A DNA stretch of 8,750 nt from Anaerolineae bacterium (lineage in GTDB: Bacteria; Chloroflexota; Anaerolineae; Aggregatilineales; Phototrophicaceae): positions 1-8,750 of the forward strand of contig WGEI01000575.1 of assembly GCA_015492875.1 (NCBI GenBank). Reading direction: 5' to 3'. The notes under the pieces are model-generated. The model had not been told where the DNA came from, made no database searches, and was given only the letters and a program-made list of their open reading frames with translations. The position numbers and the translations under genes were made by a program. Every line of letters begins with the position of its first letter. The stretch's first letter is position 1. Positions 1 to 6,463 of this stretch are shown piece after piece.

Positions 1-852
1 ACCAGCGCTAATGCGCACAGTTTGACGGTTGGCCTCGTTATCAAAAGCATCACCAATCACTGCATCAACAGGCAAAACGAGTTTATCGCCTGCTTGCGCT
101 AGCAATTGCTCAGCTGTTTCGATGGCGTCCTCTTCTACTAGCGAATTACCCACTTCGTGCCCTTGCGCCTCGAAGAATGTATTAGCCATCCCGCCGCCAA
201 TGAGCAAGTAATTAACTTTACCCAGTAGCGCCTCGATAACGCCGATTTTGTCAGAAACTTTAGCCCCACCAAGAATTGCTGCGAAGGGGCGTTGTGGGTT
301 TTCGAGGGTATTGGCTAGATAGTCAATCTCTTTTTCTAGCAACAATCCCGCAACTGCCGTTAAATGTTGGGCGATGCCAACGTTGGAGGCATGAGCGCGG
401 TGCGCTGTGCCAAAAGCATCATTGACGAAAATATCGCCCAACTTCGCCATTTGCACCGCTAGTTCAGGGTCATTTTTCGTTTCGCCTTTGTGGAAGCGCG
501 TGTTTTCCAATAGCAAAACGCCACCTTCAGGCAATGCCGCAACCGCTTGCTCCGCAATTTCGCCGATGCAATCATCCGCAAAAAAAACCTGTTGCCCCAA
601 TAGCTCACTTAAAACAGGCACAACCGACTTTAACGACATTTCCGGTTTGCGCTCACCCTTAGGCCGCCCTAGATGGGACATCAGAATGACCGCTTTCGGT
701 TGTCGTTCGAGGATATATTGCAGCGTTGGTATAGCGGCTCGTATACGAGTATCATCCGTAACACGCTCGCCATCCAGCGGAACGTTAAAATCAACCCGCA
801 CTAATACCCGTTTCCCGCTCAAATCTACGTCACGAATGGTTTTCTTGTTCAT
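1..852 (-). CDS. pgk: Phosphoglycerate kinase, N-terminal 284 residues (runs off the left edge)
   Basis: Cytosolic enzyme of lower glycolysis/gluconeogenesis that moves phosphate between 1,3-bisphosphoglycerate and ADP. The ATG lies at 850-852 and the frame stays open to base 1, so the gene is cut by the window and not broken. Visible family signatures: VRVDFNVPLDG (residues 18-28, substrate-binding D21 and N23), R36, SHLGRPKG (59-66), ENTRF (116-120), NDAFGTAHRAHAS (144-156) and GGAKVSDK (195-202) at the start of the nucleotide-binding domain, then IGGGMANTF (218-226). Family members are about 390-400 residues, so roughly 110 are missing, including the C-terminal GGGDS-type loop. A good ribosome site, AGGGAGG at 861-867, sits 8 nt before the ATG and fixes the start. 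It is the last visible gene of the operon, 84 nt after gap, the enzyme acting one step earlier in glycolysis. Confidence 0.97.
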   Translation of the reverse strand, partial: MNKKTIRDVDLSGKRVLVRVDFNVPLDGERVTDDTRIRAAIPTLQYILERQPKAVILMSHLGRPKGERKPEMSLKSVVPVLSELLGQQVFFADDCIGEIAEQAVAALPEGGVLLLENTRFHKGETKNDPELAVQMAKLGDIFVNDAFGTAHRAHASNVGIAQHLTAVAGLLLEKEIDYLANTLENPQRPFAAILGGAKVSDKIGVIEALLGKVNYLLIGGGMANTFFEAQGHEVGNSLVEEDAIETAEQLLAQAGDKLVLPVDAVIGDAFDNEANRQTVRISAG

Positions 853-860
853 CGTGCTTT

Positions 861-867
861 CCTCCCT
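861..867 (-). promoter_or_regulatory. Ribosome binding site of pgk
   Basis: AGGGAGG on the minus strand, 8 nt before the pgk ATG. It is among the strongest ribosome sites in the window. Six of its bases (AGGGAG) are the exact complement of CTCCCT in the 3' arm of the stem-loop just upstream. Confidence 0.85.
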
Positions 868-871
868 GTTG

Positions 872-914
872 GCAAGAAAAGAGGCGAGGGAGCTACCGCT
901 CAACACCTCGCCCC
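872..914 (-). terminator. Stem-loop with T-rich tail between gap and pgk (terminator- or attenuator-like)
   Basis: On the minus strand the gap-pgk spacer folds as GGCGAGG (906-912), a four-base bulge, GAGC (898-901), tetraloop GGTA, GCTC (890-893), CCTCGCC (883-889). The outer stem can gain one G-U and one G-C pair. It is followed at once by TCTTTTCTT, the form of a Rho-independent terminator, although the T run is interrupted by C. Because pgk follows about 30 nt later with a strong ribosome site, it is more likely a leaky terminator, attenuator or RNA-processing/stability element than a full stop. The 3' arm also holds CTCCCT (887-892), complementary to AGGGAG of the pgk ribosome site (862-867), so an alternative fold is possible. 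Function is inferred. Confidence 0.55.
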
Positions 915-936
915 ATCTCATACGCTATTATCGCTT

Positions 937-1944
937 TTACAGCTGTTCGCCAATGCGTTTAGTTAGGTCAGCAACACGGGCAGAGTAACCCCACTCGTTG
1001 TCGTACCAGCTGATAACCTTAACGAGTGTGCCATTCACCGCAGTGGAGAGTGCATCAATAATACTACTACGGTCATCGCCCATGTAATCAGTGGAAACTA
1101 GCGGCTCATGCGAAACCCCAAGAATGCCCTTCATCGCGCCGCTAGCCGCTTCTTCAAAGGCCGCAATCAGCTCATCTTTAGTCGTGCCTTTTTCCACCAC
1201 CGCAACGAAGTCCACCAACGACACAGTCGGTGTTGGTACGCGCACAGCCATACCATCGAACTTGCCTTGCAGTTCCGGAATAACCAAACCAACTGCCTTT
1301 GCTGCGCCGGTGGTGGTCGGGATGATGTTCACCGCAGCAGCGCGGGCACGGCGCAAGTCTTTATGCGGCAGGTCAAGAATGCGCTGGTCATTGGTATAGG
1401 AGTGTATCGTGGTCATATAAGCGCTTTGAATTTTGAACAGGTCATTCACCACCTTCGCCGCAGGAGCAAGACAGTTCGTCGTGCAGCTAGCATTTGAAAT
1501 GACATGGTGATTGGATGGGTCATACGCCTCTTCATTCACGCCAAGACAAATAGTTACATCCGGATCCGGTGATGGGGCAGAGATGATGACTTTCTTCGCG
1601 CCAGCTTGCAGGTGGGCTGCTGCTTGGTCGCGTTTACGGAAGATACCCGTGCTCTCAATAACAACGTCAACGCCCATCTCACCCCATGGTAGGGCTGCTG
1701 GGTCACGCTCGGCCAATGCTTTAATTTCGACACCATCAACAATCAGCGCGCCATCCCCAACTTCCACCGTGCCATTATAGCGCCCATAGCTGGAGTCATA
1801 ACGGAACAGATGCGCCATTGTGTTCAAATCGCCAAGGTCATTGAACGCAACAACTTCAACATCTTCTGGGTAGCGCTCCCGTATATTTTTCAGAACCTGA
1901 CGACCAATGCGACCAAAACCATTGATACCTACACGAATTGACAT
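937..1944 (-). CDS. gap: Type I glyceraldehyde-3-phosphate dehydrogenase, NAD-dependent
   Basis: Cytosolic enzyme converting glyceraldehyde-3-phosphate, phosphate and NAD+ to 1,3-bisphosphoglycerate and NADH. At 335 residues it is full length for the family. Residues 1-15 give the Rossmann dinucleotide loop (INGFGRIGR). The catalytic signature SNASCTTN has the nucleophile at C154, with the partner histidine H181 in TIHSYTNDQ. TTTGAAKAVG (210-219) and RVPTPTVSLVD (235-245) are the phosphate-binding and C-terminal domain signatures, and WYDNEWGYS (313-321) closes the protein. The acidic residue in FNDL (D36) and the LP pair at 192-193 in the S-loop are those of NAD-specific glycolytic GapA and not NADP-type GapB. 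An AGGAG ribosome site lies 10 nt before the ATG, inside the 20-nt gap after yvcK. pgk follows, so the two consecutive enzymes are probably co-transcribed. Confidence 0.98.
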   Translation of the reverse strand: MSIRVGINGFGRIGRQVLKNIRERYPEDVEVVAFNDLGDLNTMAHLFRYDSSYGRYNGTVEVGDGALIVDGVEIKALAERDPAALPWGEMGVDVVIESTGIFRKRDQAAAHLQAGAKKVIISAPSPDPDVTICLGVNEEAYDPSNHHVISNASCTTNCLAPAAKVVNDLFKIQSAYMTTIHSYTNDQRILDLPHKDLRRARAAAVNIIPTTTGAAKAVGLVIPELQGKFDGMAVRVPTPTVSLVDFVAVVEKGTTKDELIAAFEEAASGAMKGILGVSHEPLVSTDYMGDDRSSIIDALSTAVNGTLVKVISWYDNEWGYSARVADLTKRIGEQL

Positions 1945-1954
1945 GGTAAATATA

Positions 1955-1959
1955 CTCCT
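1955..1959 (-). promoter_or_regulatory. Ribosome binding site of gap
   Basis: AGGAG, in the context AAAAGGAG, 10 nt before the gap ATG and 5 nt past the yvcK stop codon. It fixes the gap start and shows that gap has its own initiation signal within a tightly packed operon. Confidence 0.8.
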
Positions 1960-1964
1960 TTTGT

Positions 1965-3296
1965 TTAGATATTGGCGAATACGGGATTAGATTGTACCCC
2001 TCCATGCCGCTCTGCATCGCTCAAACTTAAAATCGCCTGAGCGAGTTTATTTGGTGCATGACGCCATGGAAAATTAGGGTCTACGAGGTCGGTATAAAAT
2101 ACCTCATATCGCTGCAAAACTTCATGATGCTCTGGCACTGGTTGGACAAATATCGTTTTGCTATCTCGCGGCAATGGCGGATAGGCGTTGTTTGCCAATA
2201 CCACCTGAAAAACGCCGCGCCCAATATATCGCTCTAAGGCCATCACATGTTCGGCGACGGTATAGCCAGCTGTTTCCCCCGGTTGTACCGCCACATTGCA
2301 CACATAAATCTTATAGGCGTTCGTCGCGCGTAGTGCGTCCCGTATACCTCCTACTAATAAATTCGGCAAAATACTCGTATATAAACTGCCCGGCCCAATA
2401 ACCACAACATCAGCATTGAGAATAGCCTCTACGCTGGGTTCATAGGCCTTTACATCGGCAGGTTCTAACGCAATCTCTAAAATATGCCCGCCCGTCTCAG
2501 TAATTTTAGACTCACCATAAATCCGCAATGTGCGTTGCGAAGCAGGCGGTTGCACAGTGGCGACCAAGTTCACATCTTGTAATGTTGCCGGTAAAACGCG
2601 CCCCTGAATGTTCAACACCCGCTCAATCTCAATCAACGCTTCAGGGATACTACCTTGCCCATGCTCTTCAACAACCGCCGCCAGCGCCGCAATGAATAAA
2701 TTGCCGAAAGCATGTCCGCGTAAATCGCCGCGATCAAAACGGTATTGAAATAGCCGCGTCATCAAACTTTCAGCGTCCGCCAATGCTGCAATGTTATTCC
2801 GCAAATCGCCCGGTGGCAAAACGCCCAGTTCTCGCCGTAACCGTCCAGAACTGCCACCATCATCAGCAACCGTCACAATTGCAGTGATATTGCTTGTATA
2901 CGCTTTCAAGCCACGAAGCACAGACGGCAATCCAGTCCCCCCGCCAATACTCGCAACCTTAAGCCCACGCCGCTGACGGCTATGCGCATGTACCACATCA
3001 ATGATATGTCCCTGTTGATGTTTACGATATGGCGCTAATAAATTGCGCGACAATTTAACGACTCCTATGGCCACAAGTAGCATACCTGCCGCCAGCATCA
3101 CCACAACTTGCCACCACGTCAGCTTGTTAAGCACTTCCATTATAGCTGTAGTGTCAGCTGTTCCAACGAGCTTTAACAGCCCCAAAGCTATGGCAAGCCC
3201 TAGCGTGATAATCCCTGCCATCAGTATCAAAATCCATCGTTTGACACCGATACCGGGAATGAGCCATTTAGTGAATCGTTTCAATATCTTCATCAT
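1965..3296 (-). CDS. yvcK: YvcK/CofD-like regulator with N-terminal membrane anchor (gluconeogenesis factor family)
   Basis: Numbered from the ATG at 3294-3296 (443 residues). Two hydrophobic helices at about 21-45 and 61-83 precede a basic linker, then a complete YvcK domain: IGGGTGLP (117-124, nucleotide-sugar loop), ADDGGSSG (144-151), PPGDLRNN (161-168), GHAFGN (194-199) and IGPGSLYTS (300-308). The Bacillus and mycobacterial relatives bind UDP-N-acetylglucosamine and couple carbon supply to peptidoglycan synthesis; they are not known as enzymes, despite their similarity to the transferase CofD. The two helices should hold the regulatory domain at the inner face of the membrane, and the Bacillus protein lacks them. 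The usual neighbours rapZ and whiA are absent; gap and pgk follow instead. Start uncertain: the frame opens at a TTG (3357-3359, 464 residues) 3 nt after the previous stop, with no ribosome site. The chosen ATG has only a GGAG 18 nt away, but homologues should begin near this basic segment. A second ATG follows at once. Confidence 0.9.
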   Translation of the reverse strand: MMKILKRFTKWLIPGIGVKRWILILMAGIITLGLAIALGLLKLVGTADTTAIMEVLNKLTWWQVVVMLAAGMLLVAIGVVKLSRNLLAPYRKHQQGHIIDVVHAHSRQRRGLKVASIGGGTGLPSVLRGLKAYTSNITAIVTVADDGGSSGRLRRELGVLPPGDLRNNIAALADAESLMTRLFQYRFDRGDLRGHAFGNLFIAALAAVVEEHGQGSIPEALIEIERVLNIQGRVLPATLQDVNLVATVQPPASQRTLRIYGESKITETGGHILEIALEPADVKAYEPSVEAILNADVVVIGPGSLYTSILPNLLVGGIRDALRATNAYKIYVCNVAVQPGETAGYTVAEHVMALERYIGRGVFQVVLANNAYPPLPRDSKTIFVQPVPEHHEVLQRYEVFYTDLVDPNFPWRHAPNKLAQAILSLSDAERHGGVQSNPVFANI

Positions 3297-3362
3297 TTTA
3301 ATTGTGGCTGCAGTCTCCGCAACGTTCAACAGATTAGCGTCACATAGTTCACATGTCAATAA

Positions 3363-4085
3363 TCACTGCTCTGTTTCATACACGGCTTTTCCTGCTCTCC
3401 AGCTCCATATCAAAATGACGATCGCGCCAAGTGCAGTCATCCCGCCAACCGTAATGGCAGCATCAAACCAAAATTTTTCTGGAAATAGCCGTATCAATGT
3501 GTCTGAATATAAAAAGCGCCATGTTCCGCTTTCGAAGAAAATAGCGTGAAAGCTATCAAAAAAACTATCCCACGCCACAATCGCGCCAATGACAATCGCG
3601 CCAATAATGCTCAAGGTGATGATAGCCCCTTGTTGTAAACCCTCCCGTAGCGCGGCTCTTCCCCACGCCCTTCTGCGCAGCCATAACCCTGTACCGGTGA
3701 AAAGTGCTATTCCTACCGCCAGCATGGTAAACGCCGCTTGTGTCACTATCTTCACATCCACCATATGGCGCAATTCACGCTCATTGAACATCGGGCATTG
3801 CCGTCCTTCGGGCAGGGGAGGGTAACATAGCGTTCCCTCTAATCGCAGGTCGCCCAGAAAACGAATATCTTCCCCGTTAAGCAAGTAGGCTACAGCAAGC
3901 GGGGCATAGGCCAATCTATCTTCCTGTGAGAAACCATAGCCATCCGGCGGGAAGTCCGGGCGGCTATACTCAATCGTCAAGAAAAAAGGTGTCATCACTG
4001 CGCGCACACTGATTAAAGTGAGGAGTATCGGCACAGCAATCGCGATGAAAAACCGTGCAATATAATATAGCCAACGTTTGTACAT
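3363..4085 (-). CDS. TIGR01906/DUF1461 membrane protein, Lit-like (possible lipoprotein intramolecular transacylase)
   Basis: A 240-residue protein with four predicted membrane helices (about 10-34, 113-134, 152-174, 208-230) and a large loop between the first two. Family signatures are DGYGFSQEDRLAYA (48-61), FNERELRHMVDVK (100-112) and the FH..FF..G.W motif (179-189), ending in LIRLFPEKFW (198-206). The family includes Lit of Firmicutes, which moves the sn-2 acyl chain of diacylglyceryl-lipoproteins onto the N-terminal cysteine to make lyso-form lipoproteins. Two conserved histidines are implicated in Lit; H107 and H180 here are the natural counterparts. Two cysteines (87 and 97) in the loop could form a disulfide if it is extracytoplasmic. 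The ATG is 3 nt after the upstream stop, with AGGG (4094-4097) 8 nt ahead inside that gene, so translation is probably coupled. Family membership is fairly sure; the transacylase activity is inference. A 15-bp tandem repeat lies in the third helix. Confidence 0.8.
   Translation of the reverse strand: MYKRWLYYIARFFIAIAVPILLTLISVRAVMTPFFLTIEYSRPDFPPDGYGFSQEDRLAYAPLAVAYLLNGEDIRFLGDLRLEGTLCYPPLPEGRQCPMFNERELRHMVDVKIVTQAAFTMLAVGIALFTGTGLWLRRRAWGRAALREGLQQGAIITLSIIGAIVIGAIVAWDSFFDSFHAIFFESGTWRFLYSDTLIRLFPEKFWFDAAITVGGMTALGAIVILIWSWRAGKAVYETEQ
3576..3605 (-). repeat. 15-bp in-frame tandem duplication in the Lit-like gene
   Basis: Two adjacent 15-base units (3576-3590 and 3591-3605) match at 14 of 15 positions and encode IGAIV twice (residues 161-170) in the third membrane helix. 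The only difference is a silent third-position change in the valine codon (GTC versus GTG). Near-identity at the DNA level, including every other third position, points to a recent replication-slippage duplication and not to chance hydrophobic similarity. Confidence 0.85.
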
Positions 4086-4088
4086 AAA

Positions 4089-5714
4089 TTAGTCCCTGCG
4101 TAATTGGTCTGTGTCGCCACTGAGTAGGAAATTTAACACCAACGAATCCACAAGCGTCTCAATAGGGGCGCGGTTATCAGTGAAAATAATGTCTGATTGC
4201 CCTAGCGGCACTAACGAGGCGATGCTTCGCTCTAATACTGTTCTCAACATCGGTGGGGCTGTCTCTGCCAGCATATCAAGATTCTGTTTCAGATACTCCC
4301 ATGACGTAGTTTGTTTAGTGGCTACCAAAATTGTATTGAAAGAGTGCGGAACATCAATAGCATGTACATTAGGAAAAACTTGTAGCATTGTTGTAGTTAA
4401 TGCATCGACTAAACGCCTATCGCTATTCGTGCGCCCTACATTAATCGCCACAACGCCATCATCCGCCAACTTATCAGCCAATTCCTGAAAAAACTCGACC
4501 GTTGTTAAGTGCCATGGGATATAAGGCGGGCGGTAAGCATCAACCGCAATGATGCTATACTGTCGCTTCAGCGCGCCTAACACATAGCGCCCATCTTCCA
4601 CATACACAGTCAGGCTAGGCATTGCCCGTTTGTTCATATCAAAAAACTGTGCCCCCGCCGCCACTATATCGGGGTCAATCTCGACGCCATCAATCGGAAT
4701 ATCCCCATAAACATGAATATATTGTCTCGCAATCGTGCCACCAGCCAGCCCAATAATCAGAACCGACTCCACATCATTCGGTGTATAGGGCGGGGCATTA
4801 AAATATGGTGCTGCCAAAAAATAATCCCATGTTCCCTCATAGATGAATGTGCTCGGATGCCAAATACTATGGACACCCTGCCCCTCATTCAGCAATAGAT
4901 AGCGATAACCGCGTTCGTCTTCCTGCACTTGAATATAGTTGTAGGCGCTCTCATCTTCTAATAATAGCGTGCGGCCATCAGGGGGCGGGCGGAGCGGACC
5001 GCTCAATACAATAAGCGCCAGTATGATGACTAATACAGGCTGCCATAACCAACGCAACGCCTGTGCTTTGCCTTCCCTCCATATCCCAACAAAGCCAACC
5101 ATATATAACACGCCAGCAAACAGTAAAAACGTCTGTATAGTGCCCAGCGTTGGGATGATGAATAGCACCGGCAAAAATGTGCCAATCAAACTCCCTAGCG
5201 TGCTGATGGCGTAAATTCTGCCAGCCACCTTTCCGCTATCTTCAACCTGTTCTATCGCTAGCCGTATCGCAAAGGGTGAAATAGTACCCAATAAAGTGAT
5301 TGGCACAGAGAATAGCACCAATACAGCGATGAAAGAACCTAATGCCAACCCTGCCTGCAAATCAGCGAATGCTACCGCAGCAGTTGTTAACACGGGGCGG
5401 GCTACAAGCGGGATGAGTGCACCCAAGAATGCCGCCCACAGCACAATTTGATAAAGCGTTTTTGCATAGGGAGAGCGGTCTGCCCAGCGCCCGCCGATAA
5501 AATACCCTGCTGTTAGATAGAGTAAAATCAGCCCAATGACGTTTGCCCAGACGAGGTTACTCGTTCCAAATACATTGCCCAGCAAGCGAGATGCGCTTAA
5601 TTCAAGCGCTAATGTGGTCATCCCGCCAGTAAAAACCAACAAATATAAATAGCGATGCGATTGCTTTTTCTGCGTGACGCTAGGGGATTCAGTTTGGTTT
5701 TCCAAATAAACCAT
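4089..5714 (-). CDS. Membrane-fused spermidine-synthase-like protein (SAM-fold domain behind multiple membrane helices)
   Basis: Numbered from the ATG at 5712-5714 (541 residues). The N-terminal half holds about seven hydrophobic helices between residues 22 and 241, including LALELSASRLLG (35-46), a recurrent start of fused transporter-like/spermidine synthase proteins. The C-terminal half is a Rossmann methyltransferase-type fold: LIIGLAGGTIARQ (319-331) as the SAM/decarboxy-SAM glycine loop, GVEIDPDIV (343-351) with its ribose-binding acid, VEDGRYVL (372-379), and TDNRAPIE (512-519), typical of the family's end. The expected second acid after the catalytic aspartate is missing: the strand reads VDAYRPPYIPW (391-401) and not a D-S-x-D-P type loop, so spermidine synthesis is doubtful. 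It heads the minus-strand operon. Start uncertain: a TTG two codons upstream (5718-5720) is in frame; the ATG is preferred because GAGAG lies 8 nt before it. Confidence 0.82.
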   Translation of the reverse strand: MVYLENQTESPSVTQKKQSHRYLYLLVFTGGMTTLALELSASRLLGNVFGTSNLVWANVIGLILLYLTAGYFIGGRWADRSPYAKTLYQIVLWAAFLGALIPLVARPVLTTAAVAFADLQAGLALGSFIAVLVLFSVPITLLGTISPFAIRLAIEQVEDSGKVAGRIYAISTLGSLIGTFLPVLFIIPTLGTIQTFLLFAGVLYMVGFVGIWREGKAQALRWLWQPVLVIILALIVLSGPLRPPPDGRTLLLEDESAYNYIQVQEDERGYRYLLLNEGQGVHSIWHPSTFIYEGTWDYFLAAPYFNAPPYTPNDVESVLIIGLAGGTIARQYIHVYGDIPIDGVEIDPDIVAAGAQFFDMNKRAMPSLTVYVEDGRYVLGALKRQYSIIAVDAYRPPYIPWHLTTVEFFQELADKLADDGVVAINVGRTNSDRRLVDALTTTMLQVFPNVHAIDVPHSFNTILVATKQTTSWEYLKQNLDMLAETAPPMLRTVLERSIASLVPLGQSDIIFTDNRAPIETLVDSLVLNFLLSGDTDQLRRD

Positions 5715-5782
5715 CCTCAAAACTCTCTATATTCACGTAAAATATTCTACCTATTGCACGTTATCACGAGGAGTTCGAATTT
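5715..5782. promoter_or_regulatory. Divergent spacer between the minus-strand operon and the GNAT gene
   Basis: This 68-bp AT-rich gap separates two outward-reading genes, so it should hold both promoters. Each strand has a -10-like hexamer with five of six consensus bases: TAAAAT on plus (5738-5743) and TAGAAT on minus (5744-5749), side by side. I find no convincing -35 box at the right distance for either, so the exact promoters stay unassigned. The right end carries the strong GNAT ribosome site GAGGAG (5768-5773), 9 nt before its ATG. Confidence 0.45.
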
Positions 5783-6463
5783 ATGCCGCATATTATTCGC
5801 CCCGCAGTTGCTCAAGATATTAGCGCTATCGTGACCTTAAGCGAGCACGTTTGGGATACCCCATTTTCACAGGAAACTATTGCCACAGCGCTTGCCCAAG
5901 ATAGACATCGCGCCCATGTTATCGATACACCAGACGGCATTATGGGATATATCTCCTCGTTTCTTACACACGCATCACAAGGGCTACAACGCTGGGAAGT
6001 TGACTTACTCGCCATTCATCCCGATTATCGTAATCAAGGGGCAGGGCGTGCGCTTGTTCATGCGACCACTGCCGCCGGACGCGCTATGAGAGCCAATATC
6101 GCCCGTGCGCTTGTGCGCGTTTCTAATATCCCCATGCGCCATGTGATGACCGCTTGCGCTTATGCCTGCTCAGAAGAGGCTTATGCCTTATATGTGGCAC
6201 AGCCACACCATTATGACAATCACGCTTTAGCTAGCGATAAAACATGGCTATTGCCCGTGAAAACATTTAGTTATGTGGGCATTTGGCTAGAAGGCGCGAT
6301 TACTCAAAACGCCATCAACACCGCTCATAAGTTGGCAACAGAAAAACAGGCAGACACATTGGGCGCAGTTATTCCTCTCTCCTATGTGCATGATTGTCGT
6401 TTGCTCGAATCACAGGGCTTTGAAAGGATTGGCGAATTTCATTGGTGGCAACGGGTTCTATAG
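5783..6463 (+). CDS. GNAT-family N-acetyltransferase
   Basis: A 226-residue soluble protein of the GCN5-related acyl-CoA acetyltransferase superfamily. The N-terminus IIRPAVAQDISAIVTL (4-19) is the usual first strand and helix. The acetyl-CoA pyrophosphate loop is clear: VDLLAIHPDYRNQGAGRAL (73-91), the R/Q-x-x-G-x-G/A pattern of motif A. The end, LLESQGFERIGEFHWWQR (207-224), resembles the closing motif-B strand in which a GF follows the last helix. The stretch between (about 115-200) is longer than in minimal 150-residue members and shows no motif I recognise. The acceptor cannot be named; small metabolites, antibiotics and protein termini are all possible. GAGGAG 9 nt before the ATG supports the start. 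It is the only plus-strand gene, is probably monocistronic, and its stop interlocks with that of the convergent DUF58 gene. Confidence 0.85.
   Translation: MPHIIRPAVAQDISAIVTLSEHVWDTPFSQETIATALAQDRHRAHVIDTPDGIMGYISSFLTHASQGLQRWEVDLLAIHPDYRNQGAGRALVHATTAAGRAMRANIARALVRVSNIPMRHVMTACAYACSEEAYALYVAQPHHYDNHALASDKTWLLPVKTFSYVGIWLEGAITQNAINTAHKLATEKQADTLGAVIPLSYVHDCRLLESQGFERIGEFHWWQRVL
6458..6463. other. Interlocked convergent stop codons (CTATAG)
   Basis: The palindrome CTATAG holds both stops: TAG at 6461-6463 for the plus-strand GNAT gene and TAG on the minus strand (6458-6460) for DUF58. The two coding regions therefore overlap by six bases, with no room for a shared terminator between them. 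Any terminator must lie inside the opposing gene. Confidence 0.95.

Noticed and set aside
407..988. A 193-codon open frame on the plus strand
   Set aside because: It lies antisense to pgk and the end of gap, both with strong family motifs. Its translation is rich in Ser/Thr/Arg with no recognisable domain, as expected of an antisense shadow, and no ribosome site precedes it.
3043..3549. A 168-codon open frame on the plus strand
   Set aside because: It is antisense to the membrane helices of yvcK and the Lit-like gene. The low-complexity Ile/Ser/Thr sequence is what reversed hydrophobic codons give.
4111..4488. A 125-codon open frame on the plus strand
   Set aside because: It is antisense to the end of the spermidine-synthase-like gene, whose frame shows clear family motifs; nothing supports translation of the opposite strand.
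4089..5714. Naming this gene speE (spermidine synthase)
   Set aside because: The SAM fold is present but the polyamine-binding acidic motif is not, and a large membrane domain is fused in front. Only superfamily membership is supported.
5715..5782. A defined sigma-70 promoter for either divergent gene
   Set aside because: The -10-like hexamers on both strands lack any reasonable -35 box at 15-19 bp, and such hexamers are common by chance in AT-rich spacers.
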